64,000 nucleotides of DNA from Chrysopilus asiliformis (lineage: Eukaryota; Arthropoda; Insecta; Diptera; Rhagionidae). Of the stretch, positions 22,371-32,503 are shown one piece after another (positions within the stretch are counted from its first letter, which is position 1; every line of letters starts with the position of its first letter). The notes under the pieces were generated by a model that saw only the letters and a program-made list of their open reading frames with translations, did no database searches and was not told the DNA's origin. The position numbers and the translations under genes were made by a program. The stretch covers positions 78,277,331 to 78,341,330 of the forward strand of contig OZ035960.1 in the NCBI GenBank assembly GCA_964034945.1, read 5' to 3'.

Positions 22371-22660
22371 ATAACTTTAACGCGTTGCTCGATTGTGTAT
22401 CTTTCCATGGTTCAAATTGAGTTAGTCTGAAATTGAGAAATGTCAAATGAAATGCAGAAAAAAACTTGACGTTTAGGTGTGGTTCACATTCAACATCGGC
22501 CCTTAAAATTTAACCACCCTTTAGTACATAAGTTATCCTTGTTACGGGTAATTAAAGATCAAATTTCCAGCACAATAATTATAGATCAAATTTCCAGCAG
22601 ATTATCAAATCAACATATTATCTGCACCTGTGTAGCACACCTAGATGTCATAAAACTGTC

Positions 22661-22780
22661 CGAATCTCGAGAATTAAAGTTTTTCATATTTCGGTAAATC
22701 CCGAATCTCGAGAATTAAAATTTTCAGCATTTCGGGAAATCGCGAATCTCGAGATTGTGATTTTCTCGGGAAATCCGCAA
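22661..22780. repeat. 41-bp tandem repeat, three units
   Basis: CGAATCTCGAGAATTAAA starts at 22661, 22702 and (variant) 22743, each followed by a ttcggnaaatc segment. The third unit is diverged and shortened. Confidence 0.75.
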
Positions 22781-22799
22781 CTCTATATGTCTGTCATAA

Positions 22800-23001
22800 C
22801 TAGAGACCGGATTATATGTAACTTGAAAAAGTTAACAAGGAAATATTCCGAAGAGTACGCCTCCGATTTTGATGAAACTCGGATATGTTGTAGAGGCACG
22901 AAAAATAAGGGTAATAAGGAAAAATAAGGGACACATATTTTTTTAGATCTGCTTTTTTCGTGTTTCTGATTTTTAGAATTTGCATATAATCCGATCTCTA
23001 G
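22800..23001. mobile_element. 202-bp MITE, TCATAA flanks
   Basis: Termini CTAGAGACCGGATTATATG and CATATAATCCGATCTCTAG are inverted. TCATAA precedes (22794-22799) and follows (23002-23007). Non-coding; superfamily unknown. Confidence 0.7.
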
Positions 23002-23039
23002 TCATAATACTTTCAATGCAGGTCATAAAATTATAAAAA

Positions 23040-23375
23040 TACAAAGATTGGCGTCTAAGAGCAGGTTTTAACCAGCCAGCATTTTATAACACTTCGAAAT
23101 TGTATTAAATAAAATGCAGGATTAGTGGTCAGCGACCCTGAAAACCATCCAAAGCCAGTTTTTGTGAGGAAAAATGGGAAAAAGGATATTTGCGTTATCC
23201 TTACAGGACCTCCTGTTTCGAATTTTAAAAATCTAACATAGCTAAAAACCTGCTCCTGGCAACGCAGATCATTTTGCAAAAAACAGCGTAAAAATCGGTC
23301 CAGTAGTTTTTGAGTTTTGTAATCTCAAATCAACAGAACAACCAACCAACAAACTTCAATTTTTATATATATAGA
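23040..23375 (-). mobile_element. Helitron 5' portion with satellite unit
   Basis: The - strand starts TCTATATATATAAAAATTG at 23375, has the conserved AAAACTCAAAAACTACTGGA block and one ~122-bp unit (ggtcctgtaaggataacgc). No CTAG/hairpin end was found to the left, so it is truncated or rearranged. Confidence 0.65.
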
Positions 23376-23768
23376 TTAATTAAAACGCCGCTAGCGCCTC
23401 AATACGGGTACTTACGGCAACAAAACCCTATATGGAATTAAAGGTAATTGTTGTGGCTATAACTTGGAAATAATTTTGACTTGACGTCTGTTGTCGGGCA
23501 AAAGTTATGATCTTTCAAACTCCAAATTTATATGAAAAAAGTGTTCCTAATAAATATTTAATTATAATTAACTTAAAAATAGTTCAGGTTCCAAATAAAC
23601 TCAGAATTATAGGGAAAGATCCACTCATTCAAATAAAAAAAACGAATGTAAAATCTTGGAAAATGTGAAAGTTGTGTTCATCAAATTTGATCAAAAGAAG
23701 TCAAATTGGTTATCACAAAGAAATTGAATTTTGGCCAATGGATTTTAATCCTGAACCACTGTGCGGCG

Positions 23769-23925
23769 ACGCAACATGTGGACGAGCATTATCATGCAGG
23801 AGAATAACTTTGTCGTGTCGGAGTAGTAGTGGGCGCGCTTTTCCTTGAGTGCTCGACTCAATCTCATCAATTGTGTTCGGTAGACAGCCCCAGTAATGCT
23901 TTCGCTTTTAATGTTTTTTTCCCGC
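23769..23925 (-). pseudogene. mariner transposase, middle part
   Basis: The - strand frames give ITGAVYRTQLMRLSRALKEK and HDNARPHVAS, the region of the second catalytic Asp (HDNARPH) in mariners. A frameshift separates the two pieces. A family A copy follows immediately at 23930. Confidence 0.8.
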
Positions 23926-23929
23926 TTTT

Positions 23930-25270
23930 GACGTGGATACGTCTTGGATTTTGGTAATGGGGGTACAAATTAGAAAATCGGCTTGCTGCCATGATAACAA
24001 ATTTGCAATCGATGAAACTCGATAGTTTGTGATGATATCTGAACAAAACCTGTGTTATAAGATGAGGGCTACATTAAAGCATTGTATATGGTATTTTGTT
24101 ATGTTAAACTATGTGCAATTATGTTTTTAAAAAGCAAAATCAAAATTTTTACTCCGCTGTTATGCTGTGTTTGCTGCTTGCAGTACAGATTTCACATTTA
24201 TACTCTTTTTATGCTCCTCCTTTGTGTGTATTGAATCTGTTGTATTGAATGCATAGATAGATCGCTCGATTTGCTGTCTCAAATAGTCCCATTTCAATAC
24301 AATTCAGTGTATCAAAACGACTCAAGTAAGAGCAAGATAACCGTATGAAAATAAATATAGCCGTCTCGTTTAAACCGTGAGCTGTCAAATGAAAATAGAC
24401 TTTCGGAATAGTGTTGGCGCATGGTGACAGTTGTTCTATGTTATATAGTTCTGTGATTGAATGTCATGTTATTTCGTTCTTTTCGCTCTTAACGGCAAAA
24501 GCGTTTGCTGTGGTTTCCGACTCTCGTTCTTGGGAACGAAAATGATTTCTATTTAAGTTTTCGCTTCTTGTTCAAAGCGGTTTGTGAGCCTCGCAGAAAA
24601 ATGAATGAAAGCCTCGGGCGATGGCTGTTGGGTATGATGCACACGCATAAATAAGTATGTATTTTACTACTGAGAAAACGATATTTCGCTCCCAGCATTA
24701 AAGTTCTGTTCATGATTGTGACTTTTGATTTTCGAAATCGTAGTAAATCGGCCGAAAAATAGTAGTAGAATCGATGAAATAGTAATAAAATGTAAAACCT
24801 TCGTCATTATATACATATATAACTAACTTGATCGAAAGACTAGAAATGGGAGCGTTTGAACACTGTATGTATGATATTTATTTCATACTTCTCTTATCAT
24901 AAACCAATTATAAATAAAATTATTATACCCGTATGGTGCAACCGAATATCTCAAAAACGGTGCATCTAATCAAAAAAGTGCAAGAACAAAAGTTATTTAG
25001 GATATGATTCTACATAAAACTCCCATACATCAAACTCCGATTGGAATAAATTAAAAAAAAATCTGATTAGAAAGTTTGACTTCAAACTGGAATTTTGATA
25101 CAACTGTTCGCCGTTCACTTAAATCACCATACGGATTTTCAATAATTGCCAGATTGGTTTCCTTAATTTCCTTTTCACTAAAATTTTTTACTTAAATATC
25201 TATTGGCGATCGTTGTAGGCGGATCCACGTCTTCTGGCCGTCTCTACGAGACAGACACCTTGCTTTTTTT
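23930..25270 (+). repeat. Dispersed repeat family A, copy 3
   Basis: From GACGTGGATACGTCTTGG to CACCTTGCTTTTTTT (reverse complement of the other end). Contains the central segment and the CCCGTATGGTG block (24926-25135). A ~200-bp stretch (about 24250-24460) is absent from the other copies. Inserted in the mariner; GCTTTT occurs at both junctions and may be the target duplication. Confidence 0.72.
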
Positions 25271-25272
25271 AG

Positions 25273-25390
25273 TTTTTTTAATGCTTAATGCTTCTACAAG
25301 CAATCGATGCGCCTCAGCTGCAGATTTCTTCAAATTGAAGAAGTAAATCAAGAGTTCCCGCAAATGACGCACACAGAAGAATAAATTATA
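25273..25390 (-). pseudogene. mariner transposase, N-terminal part
   Basis: Reads HLRELLIYFFNLKKSAAEAH, then RLLVEAL. This is the first helix-turn-helix of the mariner transposase, which binds the terminal repeats. The frame runs out at the family A junction. Confidence 0.85.
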
Positions 25391-25450
25391 CTGATAAAAA
25401 TTCACTAATATTTCAAGGTTATGTTGTCGACAGATGTCAAATCTTACGAT

Positions 25451-25565
25451 TAGGGGTTGCATTTCCGGTGAACGGTTTACCGGTTTTACCGGCCAATTTT
25501 ATTACCGAAATTACCGGTAAATTAAAAAAAAATACCGGTAATTTCGGTATTTTTTTTTTGTATTA
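25451..25565. mobile_element. Single hAT-like end (TAGGGGTTGCA, ACCGGTAA motifs)
   Basis: TAGGGGTTGCATTTCCGG followed by ACCGGT/ACCGGTAA repeats matches the ends of the hAT at 37121-41837. No matching second end or 8-bp duplication was found here, so it is a solo or truncated end. Confidence 0.6.
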
Positions 25566-25690
25566 GTTTGGCGGTCTTAGTGGTTCAATTTTAAGAAATA
25601 AAAACAAAAGTTGTGTTTTAATTTTCCAGCCTGACGTTTCGAGCTTTGTTTTTACTTCTTCAATTTGGCGTTTTCCATCTGACAATTTTA
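25566..25690 (-). mobile_element. Possible fragment of another PLE family
   Basis: The - strand holds TTGAAGAAGTAAAAAC...CTCGAAACGTCAGG, which resembles the box order of PLE hammerhead motifs (CUGANGA...GAAACGUC) with the first C changed. No coding sequence. Weak call. Confidence 0.3.
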
Positions 25691-25734
25691 ACCATAATTT
25701 TTATCAAACGGCGGAAACTTATTTGTACATCAAA

Positions 25735-26254
25735 TAACTTTGCCAGACATCAAAACTCAATCGGACTACTTCCCGCCTTTCCCATTCAAATGGAAAAGGT
25801 TTTTTCGATTATTTCGAATATTTTCATTTTTCCCAAAAAATGCGTTCTATGGGACGATAACATCTTTCGAGTTAAAAAACCGCATCAAAATCGGGTAAGG
25901 TTTACTAGTAGATTCGATCTTACAATTTCCGTTCCATACATATGCACACACACGCACACATAGACACATACAGACACGTTGCGTACTCATTGAACTAAGT
26001 CATGAGTATATTAAAATATGGGAAAAATTTCCAAAAAGTCTCGTTCTATAGATTTAGGAAAATTTACCTATGACAATTATAATAAAAATTTATGAAAAAC
26101 ACCAATCACAATGTTTTCTTTTTTATTCAACAAATTTGATGACCGATTAGCCTGATATAAAAAGTTCATAAAACGGTCGACTCACTAAATAGTACAATTA
26201 AATTCATCTTGCGGAATTTTTAACTTTGATCACCGGAAGATTGTTCAAATCCCA
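25735..26254. other. Unassigned stretch with CA-rich microsatellite
   Basis: 25942-25978 is an imperfect (CA)n/(ACAC-GCAC) tract. The remainder shows no gene or element boundary. Confidence 0.5.
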
Positions 26255-26940
26255 TTTTTTCCGCGAAAAATGCCATTAGGGGGTTTTCGGGGTCGCTGAT
26301 CACGAATCTGGTGTTAGATTTTCTAGATTTTCGAAATTGGAAATGGAAGGTTCTGGCTACCTGGCTACCTGGCTGGCTATGTGTCTATCTCTGGAATCTT
26401 TGGAACCTCATATCTCCGAAACTATGCAACCTAGGAAGATGAAATTTTGTCACCTTGCGTAGTTCCGGTGACAGTTCAATATTTTATACTACTCCATCCT
26501 TGTAAGGATAATGGAATGTCCTGTAAGAATAACGCAAATATCCTTGGTCCCATTTTTTCGGAGTCGCTGATCACGAATCCGGTGTTAGATTTTCAAAACT
26601 CGAAATGGAAAGTCCTGTAAGGATGACACAAATATCCTTTTCCCATTTTTTCCGGGAAAAAATGGCATTAGGGGGTTTTTGGGGTCGCTGAATCCGACTC
26701 TGATATTTAAAATTCTGTAAGGATAATGGAATGTCCTGTAAGGATAACGAGAGTATCGGTTTTGCTCACATTTTCCGGGAAAAAAACCCATTTAGGGGTG
26801 TTTGGGGCCGCTGACTCCGACTCTGATATTTAAAATTCTGTAATGATAACGGAATGTCCTGCAAAGATAACGTGAGTTTCCTTTTGCTCAAATTTCCCGC
26901 GAAAGATCTTTTCTGGAGGTTTTTGGTAGGCTAATTCAAG
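26255..26940 (+). repeat. Helitron satellite units, degraded array
   Basis: Several diverged units of the ~122-bp repeat (cctgtaaggataac, ggggtcgctgatcacgaat) in + orientation. 26342-26515 between units is foreign or diverged. No Helitron ends are visible. Confidence 0.65.
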
Positions 26941-26957
26941 AGTAAAAAGTATAAAAT

Positions 26958-28680
26958 AAAAAAAAGCAAGGTGTCTGTCTCGTAGAGACGGCCAGAAGAC
27001 GTGGATCCGCCTACAATGATCGCCAATAGATATTTAAGTAAGAAATTTTAGTGAAAAGGAAATTAAGGAAACAAATTTTTATTTAAAACATAACAAAAGC
27101 TATAATTGCCAATCTGGCAATTATTGAAAATCCGTATGGTGATTTAAGTGAACGGCGAACAGTTGTATCAAAATTCCAGTTTGAAGTCAAACTTTCCAAT
27201 AAGATTTTTTTAAATTTATTCCAATCGGATTTTGATGTATTGTGAGGGAGTTTTATGTAGAATCATATCCTAAATAACTTTTGTTCTTGCACTTTTTTGA
27301 TAAGATGTACCGTTTTTGAGATATTCGGTTTCATAATTTTATAATATAATAATTTTATTTATAATAATAATTTTATATAATAATTTTATTTATAAGTAAT
27401 TGGTTTATGATAAGAGAAGTATGAAGTAAATATCATACATACAGTGTTCAAAACACTCCCATTTCTAGTCTTTCGTTCAAATTAGTTATATACGAGTATA
27501 TAATGACGAAGGTTTTACATATATTTACTACTATTTCATCGATTCTACTACTATTTTTCGGCCGATTTATTACGATTTCGAAGATCAAAAATCTCACAAC
27601 CCTGAACACAACTATAATGCTGGGAGCGAAATATCGTTCTCTGACTAGTAAAATGCATACTTACATGTGTGTGTGCATCATACCAAAAAGCCATCGCTCG
27701 AGGCTTTCATTCATTTTTATGCGAGACCAACAAACCGCTTTGAACAAGAAGCGAAAACTTGAATAGAAATCATTTTCGTTCCCAAGAACGAGAGTCGGAA
27801 ACCACAGCAAACGATTTTGCCGTTAAAGCAGGGTTTATACACAGCGAGTAACTCGCTGCAAGTAAAGAGAGGCAAGTAGTTTGCTTCGTTTACACGTTGC
27901 AAGTAAATCGTTGCAAGTAGAATGACAGCCAAAGGAAAACATAACCTAAAATTTTCTGAGAAAAAATATCACGACTCTTTTTTGTGGAAAAATTTGCGAA
28001 TTTCGACCTAAAACTGTTTGTTGCCGACGAGTTTTTTATGCCCGTGTCGTTTTTTCCTTAAAATGTTACGACGTTTTCTGGCAAAGCAGCAAATATAAAA
28101 TGAACCGAAACACACACACATAAAACCACCTCATTTGTACGCGGTTCCATGTTCTTGTATCGGCTTTACTTGCTACAAAAATAGAATGGCTTTCTATTAT
28201 TTTTGAGAGAGCAGCGAGTATTCTCACACATATGCGAGCGTCGCACACTAGCTCAAATCGCGTGTATTTACGTCTACTTGCAGCGAGTTACTGGCTTCGT
28301 CTAAACCCTGCTTAAGAGCGACACTTTTCAGAGCCAAAAGAACGAAATAACATGGCTTTCAATACATCAGATTCAATACACACAAAGGAGGAGCATAAAA
28401 AGAGTATAAATGTGAAATCTGTACTACAAGCAGAAAAAACACAGCATAACAGCGGCAGTGAAAATTTAGATTTTGATTCTTAAAAAGATAATTAAACATA
28501 GTTTAACATAACAAAATACCCTAAACAATGCTTTAATGTAGGCCGGATCTTATAACACAGTTTCTGTTTGGATGTCACCACAAACTATCGAGTTTCATCG
28601 ATTGCAAATTTGTTATCATGGCAGCAAGCCGATTTTCTAATTTGTACCCCCATAACCAAAATCCAAGAAGTATCCACGTC
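26958..28680 (-). repeat. Dispersed repeat family A, copy 4
   Basis: AAGGTGTCTGTCTCGTAGAG at the left and TATCCACGTC at the right, as in copy 2. Holds a 486-bp MITE (27827). An extra AT-rich duplication (ataatttta repeats) lies at 27330-27395. Confidence 0.72.
27827..28312. mobile_element. 486-bp MITE, TAA target duplication
   Basis: Termini AGCAGGGTTTA and TAAACCCTGCT, with subterminal AGCGAGTAACTCGCTGCAAG and TTGCAGCGAGTTACT. TAA flanks at 27824-27826 and 28313-28315. Other family A copies show the empty site (gccgttaagagcg). PIF/Harbinger-like. Confidence 0.8.
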
Positions 28681-28682
28681 AA

Positions 28683-29000
28683 AACACTTTAAAAAACAAG
28701 TTTTATAACCTTATACACTTTCAAAATGCACTAAAAAGTAAAAAACAAGTTTAAAGTTTCACAAAAAATGTTTTTATAAATTGCGTGTTGTTGTGAAAAT
28801 ATAAAGTGTGTGACGTTGCATTTGCTCTTGAATCTGTAATAGCGGTTTCATACTGTGCAACGCAGCACACTTTATATTTTCACAACAACACGCAATTTAT
28901 AAAAACATTTTTTGTGAAACTTTAAACTTGTTTTTTACTTTTTACTGCATTTTGAAAGTGTATAAGGTTATAATACTTGTTTTTTAAAGTGTTTTTTTTA
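28683..29000. repeat. Foldback of ~130-bp arms
   Basis: AACACTTTAAAAAACAAG...GTGTTGTTGTGAAAATATAAAG at the left is mirrored at 28866-29000. CACTTTAAAA also occurs inverted near 30200, so the left arm may be the terminus of the transposon at 29089-30090 with an inverted duplicate. Confidence 0.7.
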
Positions 29001-29088
29001 GATAAGATTTATTTAGTATTGTATTTGCTTAATGACTTATTGTCGGTATATTTAAAAATATTTTTGTACAAAAAATAGCCAATTATTT

Positions 29089-30090
29089 TTATTTTTTCAC
29101 TATTTTTCGTACTTTTTGTCGAATACTACTTATAAGATTCTTTACAACTACGTTCGAGATCATTTTGCACCCTTTCGACCAATTTTTTTTAAATTCGTCC
29201 AAAGATTCCGAGGCCTGGAACTTCGTTCGTAAGTTCCTCTTCATTATTGTCCAAAAACCTTCAATTGGTCGAATCTCAGGATAGTTTGGCGGGTTCATTT
29301 TCTTCTTCACATAATCTAAACCCTTGGCTTCTGGGGTCCGCGTCGCAAGTGGCAAGTCGCCAAATCTGGCCAAAACAAAGTGTTCCGTTAATGTTTCCTA
29401 ATTAACGGTAACAACCGCTTTTTAAGACACTCCTTAGTATAAACTTCTGAGTTTATAGTATATTTCGTTATGAATGGCGATAATTTCAGGCCATATTCAC
29501 AAATTGCGTGTCAAACCATCGCCTTGGCCTAAAATTTTTCGACGCGAATGGACTTCTTGACTTATTGATCTCTTCATCTTTCCGAATTGTGTAAACTTAT
29601 GTTCCGGGTCGACAGGAATAATCCAACTTTACATAGGTTTCAGCATCCATGATGATGCACTGCTGGTTTTTCGTTAAAACATTGTCATAAAGCCTTCTAA
29701 AACGAGGTTTCACACAAGCTGCCTGTTTTTGACTCCGTTTCTGTTGCCATTGCTTTCGGTAGATTCTTAGCTCATTCCGCTTCTTAGCTTGTTGAACCAT
29801 ACCGACCGTTGTTCTCCATTTTTTGCCACATCCCTAACAGAAGCACTCCGTTTATTGTTGCTGACAGCACAAATTTTCAAATCTAGTTTTGGGCGGCTTG
29901 TGCCAGGTTTCCGGCCAAATTTAGGCTTGTCTTCGAAGGATAAGTCATGTCCAATTTTTTTTTCGCTCTTCACCGCTTTATAGCTGACCTTGTCTAAATT
30001 AGCGATCTTTTGCATGGAGATTCCTTTTTGTTAAATCCATCTGTCCACGATTATTTTTCGTTGCGGCACGAAAAACCTTTCAATTTTAAG
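29089..30090 (-). pseudogene. Tc1/mariner-superfamily transposase (DD37-like), frameshifted
   Basis: Three - strand frames follow in order. The N-terminal one has MQKIANLDKVSYKAV and GRKPGTSRPKLDLKICAVS, a helix-turn-helix and linker. The middle one has KPRFRRLYDNVLTKNQQCII then MDAETYVKLDYS, where MDxETYV holds the first catalytic Asp. The C-terminal one has MNPPNYPEIRPIEGFWTIMK, the block with the last catalytic residue. These motifs fit the DD37 branches of Tc1/mariner better than the DD34D mariner at 20299. Frameshifts near 29590 and 29790 and a missing stretch between frames inactivate it. It lies just upstream of the Hand exons, probably in an intron. Confidence 0.82.
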
Positions 30091-30214
30091 AATAATACTA
30101 AATTAAGTAAAATGCCGAACTACACGTCTTGTATTACTTCTTAGCAATGCTACAAAGCAGATATTTCAATTTTAGTGAGTCACAGACCGCTAAAATTAAC
30201 ATTTTAAAGTGATT

Positions 30215-30679
30215 CCATACTTTTCGAAACAGTCGCGGGACTCCTCGTTATAATTTTTAATTGGAGAATTCTTTTTGAGAAATGTTGATAGTAACATTTA
30301 TTATTCATGACATGTAATTGCAGAATGTTCTATCCTTTTACCTCCTTCTGATCCGTAAAAAAGTAGTATAATCTTAGATTCCAAACTTTCTAGACTCACA
30401 GTGCTGTTCTCTGTAAAATCAGATCCGTAGTAGGTTTTGTTGACCACTTGTGGCTTTACAAAGTTCTAAGTTTTTTTTTTGCGTAACGAACTAAGATTGT
30501 TTACCAGTCTTATGCCTATATTTAACAAATAGATTTACAGCGAAAAAGGTTTAAATGGTTTCAATTATAAGAGAGTCGAACTGTGTGATTTTTAAAACTG
30601 GTTCACCTGATATGGAATGACCCTTATTTTAATTTAAAAATTTTGGTTTCTTCTGTGTTTGAATAACTTTCATTTGCAG
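30215..30679 (+). other. Probable Hand intron sequence
   Basis: No frame or element recognised. It ends in a good splice acceptor (ttcatttgcag, 30669-30679). Single-copy in appearance compared with its surroundings. Confidence 0.5.
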
Positions 30680-31333
30680 GTGATGAAAATGCATCTCAAG
30701 AAAATTGGAAGTTTTTAAATATAAGCCCACAGTCAACCGGACTAGATTGTGTATCTTCTGGATTTTCAGTGGTGTTTCCGTCATCTACTTGTTCTGATTA
30801 TGTACGTAAGCATTGTTCTTCAGATGAGAAAGACGGTAAGCAAAAATTTTTAATAAATGCAAATTTTTAAAATTTGTGTTTTGCTATGTTTCTTTTGTTG
30901 AGTTTCCAATAGCTTTTGTTTTCAGACCGAAAATATAATGAGGGATATTACACAACGTCTTCGGCTGACATTATCACTCCCTCTACCGTTGTTAGAATAT
31001 TTAAGAGACGAAATACCGCCAATAAGAAAGAAAGAAGACGAACACAGAGCATTAACACGGCATTTACCAGTTTACGTCATAAAATACCAAACGTTCCAGC
31101 CGATACCAAATTATCAAAGGTTATTGTACACAATTTTTGGAAAATCTAATTAATTCAACGGTATTCAACTATTATAGATAAAGACATTAAGATTAGCCAC
31201 TTCCTACATTTCCTATTTGACAAGAGTACTTAAGGGTGACCAAGATCCAGCAAATGAATTCCAAGCGGAAGTAATACAGTCTACAAGAAAGGCTAATATC
31301 GAACGAAGATCAATCCGTAAAAATGAGTTTCAG
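30680..31333 (+). CDS. Hand: Hand bHLH transcription factor, three internal exons
   Basis: Exons 30680-30835, 30926-31119 and 31178-31333; introns of 90 and 58 bp with GT...AG. Phases join cleanly (GAC split G|AC; then Lys|Ile). The middle exon encodes [20 protein letters not shown], then [15 protein letters not shown], the basic region and helix 1. The third begins [20 protein letters not shown] (helix 2) and continues [34 protein letters not shown] and [20 protein letters not shown] are diagnostic of HAND proteins, nuclear regulators of heart and visceral mesoderm development in animals. The first of these exons lacks a start codon, and the third ends at a donor (gtatac). Exon 1 and the last exon (expected motif GRTGWPQ) were not found, so they lie outside or far away. 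No stops: a functional host gene. Confidence 0.93.
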
Positions 31334-31601
31334 GTATACACGAATAAAACTTTGAAAGTACATATATGAAGAACTGATGTGGTTGGTCAGACAAAGATAT
31401 AGTTTTTAAATTATTCACACTTGACTGAGTTAGCAAGAAATATCTCCAACTGAATAAAGTATAAAGTTTTAAAAGCCGTCATTTGAGCCACTTATGATCA
31501 TAGAAATTTCATCAAAAGTGAACAGGATTTAGTCAATGAATAGCCAAACATGTGTGTGACATTTCATTGCTGTAGCTCAAGTTTTTTTGGACAAATTAAA
31601 T
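31334..31601 (+). other. Probable Hand intron sequence
   Basis: Follows the exon-end donor. No repeat or coding motif recognised before the TIR element at 31602. Confidence 0.45.
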
Positions 31602-32503
31602 AGGGTCAGGTGAAGTGAAGTGGTCCACGTTTTTATTATTGGCCATAAAATGGTCAAAAATTGGAATTTTTGCATGATAAGATCGCAAGCGCAAGACCTA
31701 AGCTAACTTTCTGCATTCACAGATTGCCAACTTTTTGAGATTAAATTTAATTTTTAAGCATTTATAGAAAACTTTGATTTTTCGATTTTTTCAAAATGGT
31801 AGGGAGAATTTTTCTCCCACAAAATTTTTCCAGAAATCCTATAAACATAAAAATAAATGGCAAATAAAAATATGATCATGAAGTTTGATCGAAAATATGG
31901 TTTATTCGATAGTAACAAATGAGCGTTTGGTCTGTTTTGGTTTTGGTTTCTTCGGTGTAGTTGTTAAGCGTCTGCTTCTCTAATTCAGCTCGATTTCCGG
32001 GAGAAGTTATACTCAAGATTCGCATCGATTTTCGGCCACGATTTGTAACATTCAAAATAACTCATACAAAAACTTGAAAACACGAAATATGACATTGACA
32101 GGGTGGACCACTTCACCCTACCAAACGTGGACCACTTCTCCCTACCGACGCTATTTTGCGCGGAATGACGCAGCTTCAACAATTGTAGGAAAAAAGGCAG
32201 AAATTCGGTGGGTTTACAAAGTTCATAATGTAAACAACATTTTAGATTAATTACACTATTGAAATTGATGAAGGATTCGTCAAAATGTTGTTGAATGTGA
32301 ATACTTGCGAAAACTTTTCACAATGTTTTTTTGGCACTAGTCTGCGAGAGTGAGTAAATATACGTCTGCACACTTCAATGACTAATAAAAAACAAGCTGT
32401 CATCAAGAGAAACCGATGAGAGTTGCATATTCTGTTCTAATGTCACTATTACTAAAAAAATGGTGATGGACCACTTCTCCCTATGGACCACTTCACCGTA
32501 CCC
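31602..32503. mobile_element. ~0.9-kb non-coding element with GTGGACCACTTC repeats
   Basis: The left end AGGGTCAGGTGAAGTGAAG and right end (reverse complement GGGTACGGTGAAGTGG) are similar. GGACCACTTCACCCTA/GGACCACTTCTCCCTA recurs at 32104, 32127, 32468 and 32485. This looks like a TIR element with subterminal repeats; the flanking duplication is not clear. Confidence 0.5.

Larger units (their letters stand above)
21566..22521. mobile_element. Palindromic Tc1/mariner-superfamily derivative
   Basis: Long inverted arms begin AAGGGTGGTTAAATTTTAAG and are flanked by TA (21564-21565, 22522-22523). Both arms include the same transposase start: MERYTIEQRVKVIQAYYENG reads + at 22066 and also - near 22410. 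The unique centre encodes part of a DDE domain on the - strand (22150-22370). So one end was replaced by an inverted copy of the other. The left arm also holds a MITE (21666-22049). Confidence 0.82.
20745..23763 (-). mobile_element. Transib element with CACAGTG termini and CGGCG target duplication
   Basis: Both ends start CACAGTGGTTC and are inverted. CGGCG is duplicated at 20740-20744 and 23764-23768, and removing the element with one copy restores the mariner codons PHVAS|PVKAC. A 5-bp GC-rich duplication and CACAGTG-type termini are the hallmarks of Transib, the family related to RAG1. After the heptamer each end has a 23-bp spacer and then CAAAATTCA. A transposase C-terminal remnant lies at 21200-21495. 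Most of the interior is foreign: a palindromic Tc1/mariner derivative, a MITE, a tandem repeat and a Helitron end. Confidence 0.8.
20299..25734 (-). mobile_element. mariner (DD34D) element broken by nested insertions
   Basis: Terminal repeats share GTACAAATAAGTTTCCGCCG (left at 20304, inverted at right to 25734) and are flanked by TA (20297-20298, 25735-25736). Transposase pieces on the - strand are in the right order: N-terminal at 25273-25390, middle at 23769-23925, C-terminal at 20472-20739. Between them sit a hAT end, a family A copy, a Transib and a PLE tail. About 1 kb of true mariner remains, so part of the transposase is also deleted. Confidence 0.85.

Noticed and set aside
28066..28248. 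60-residue - strand frame in the 486-bp MITE
   Set aside because: Falls inside a non-coding MITE; no recognisable motif.
30300..30420. Possible earlier Hand exon after tgtaattgcag
   Set aside because: The following frame (ATG TTC TAT CCT...) stops within a few codons and has no Hand-like sequence.
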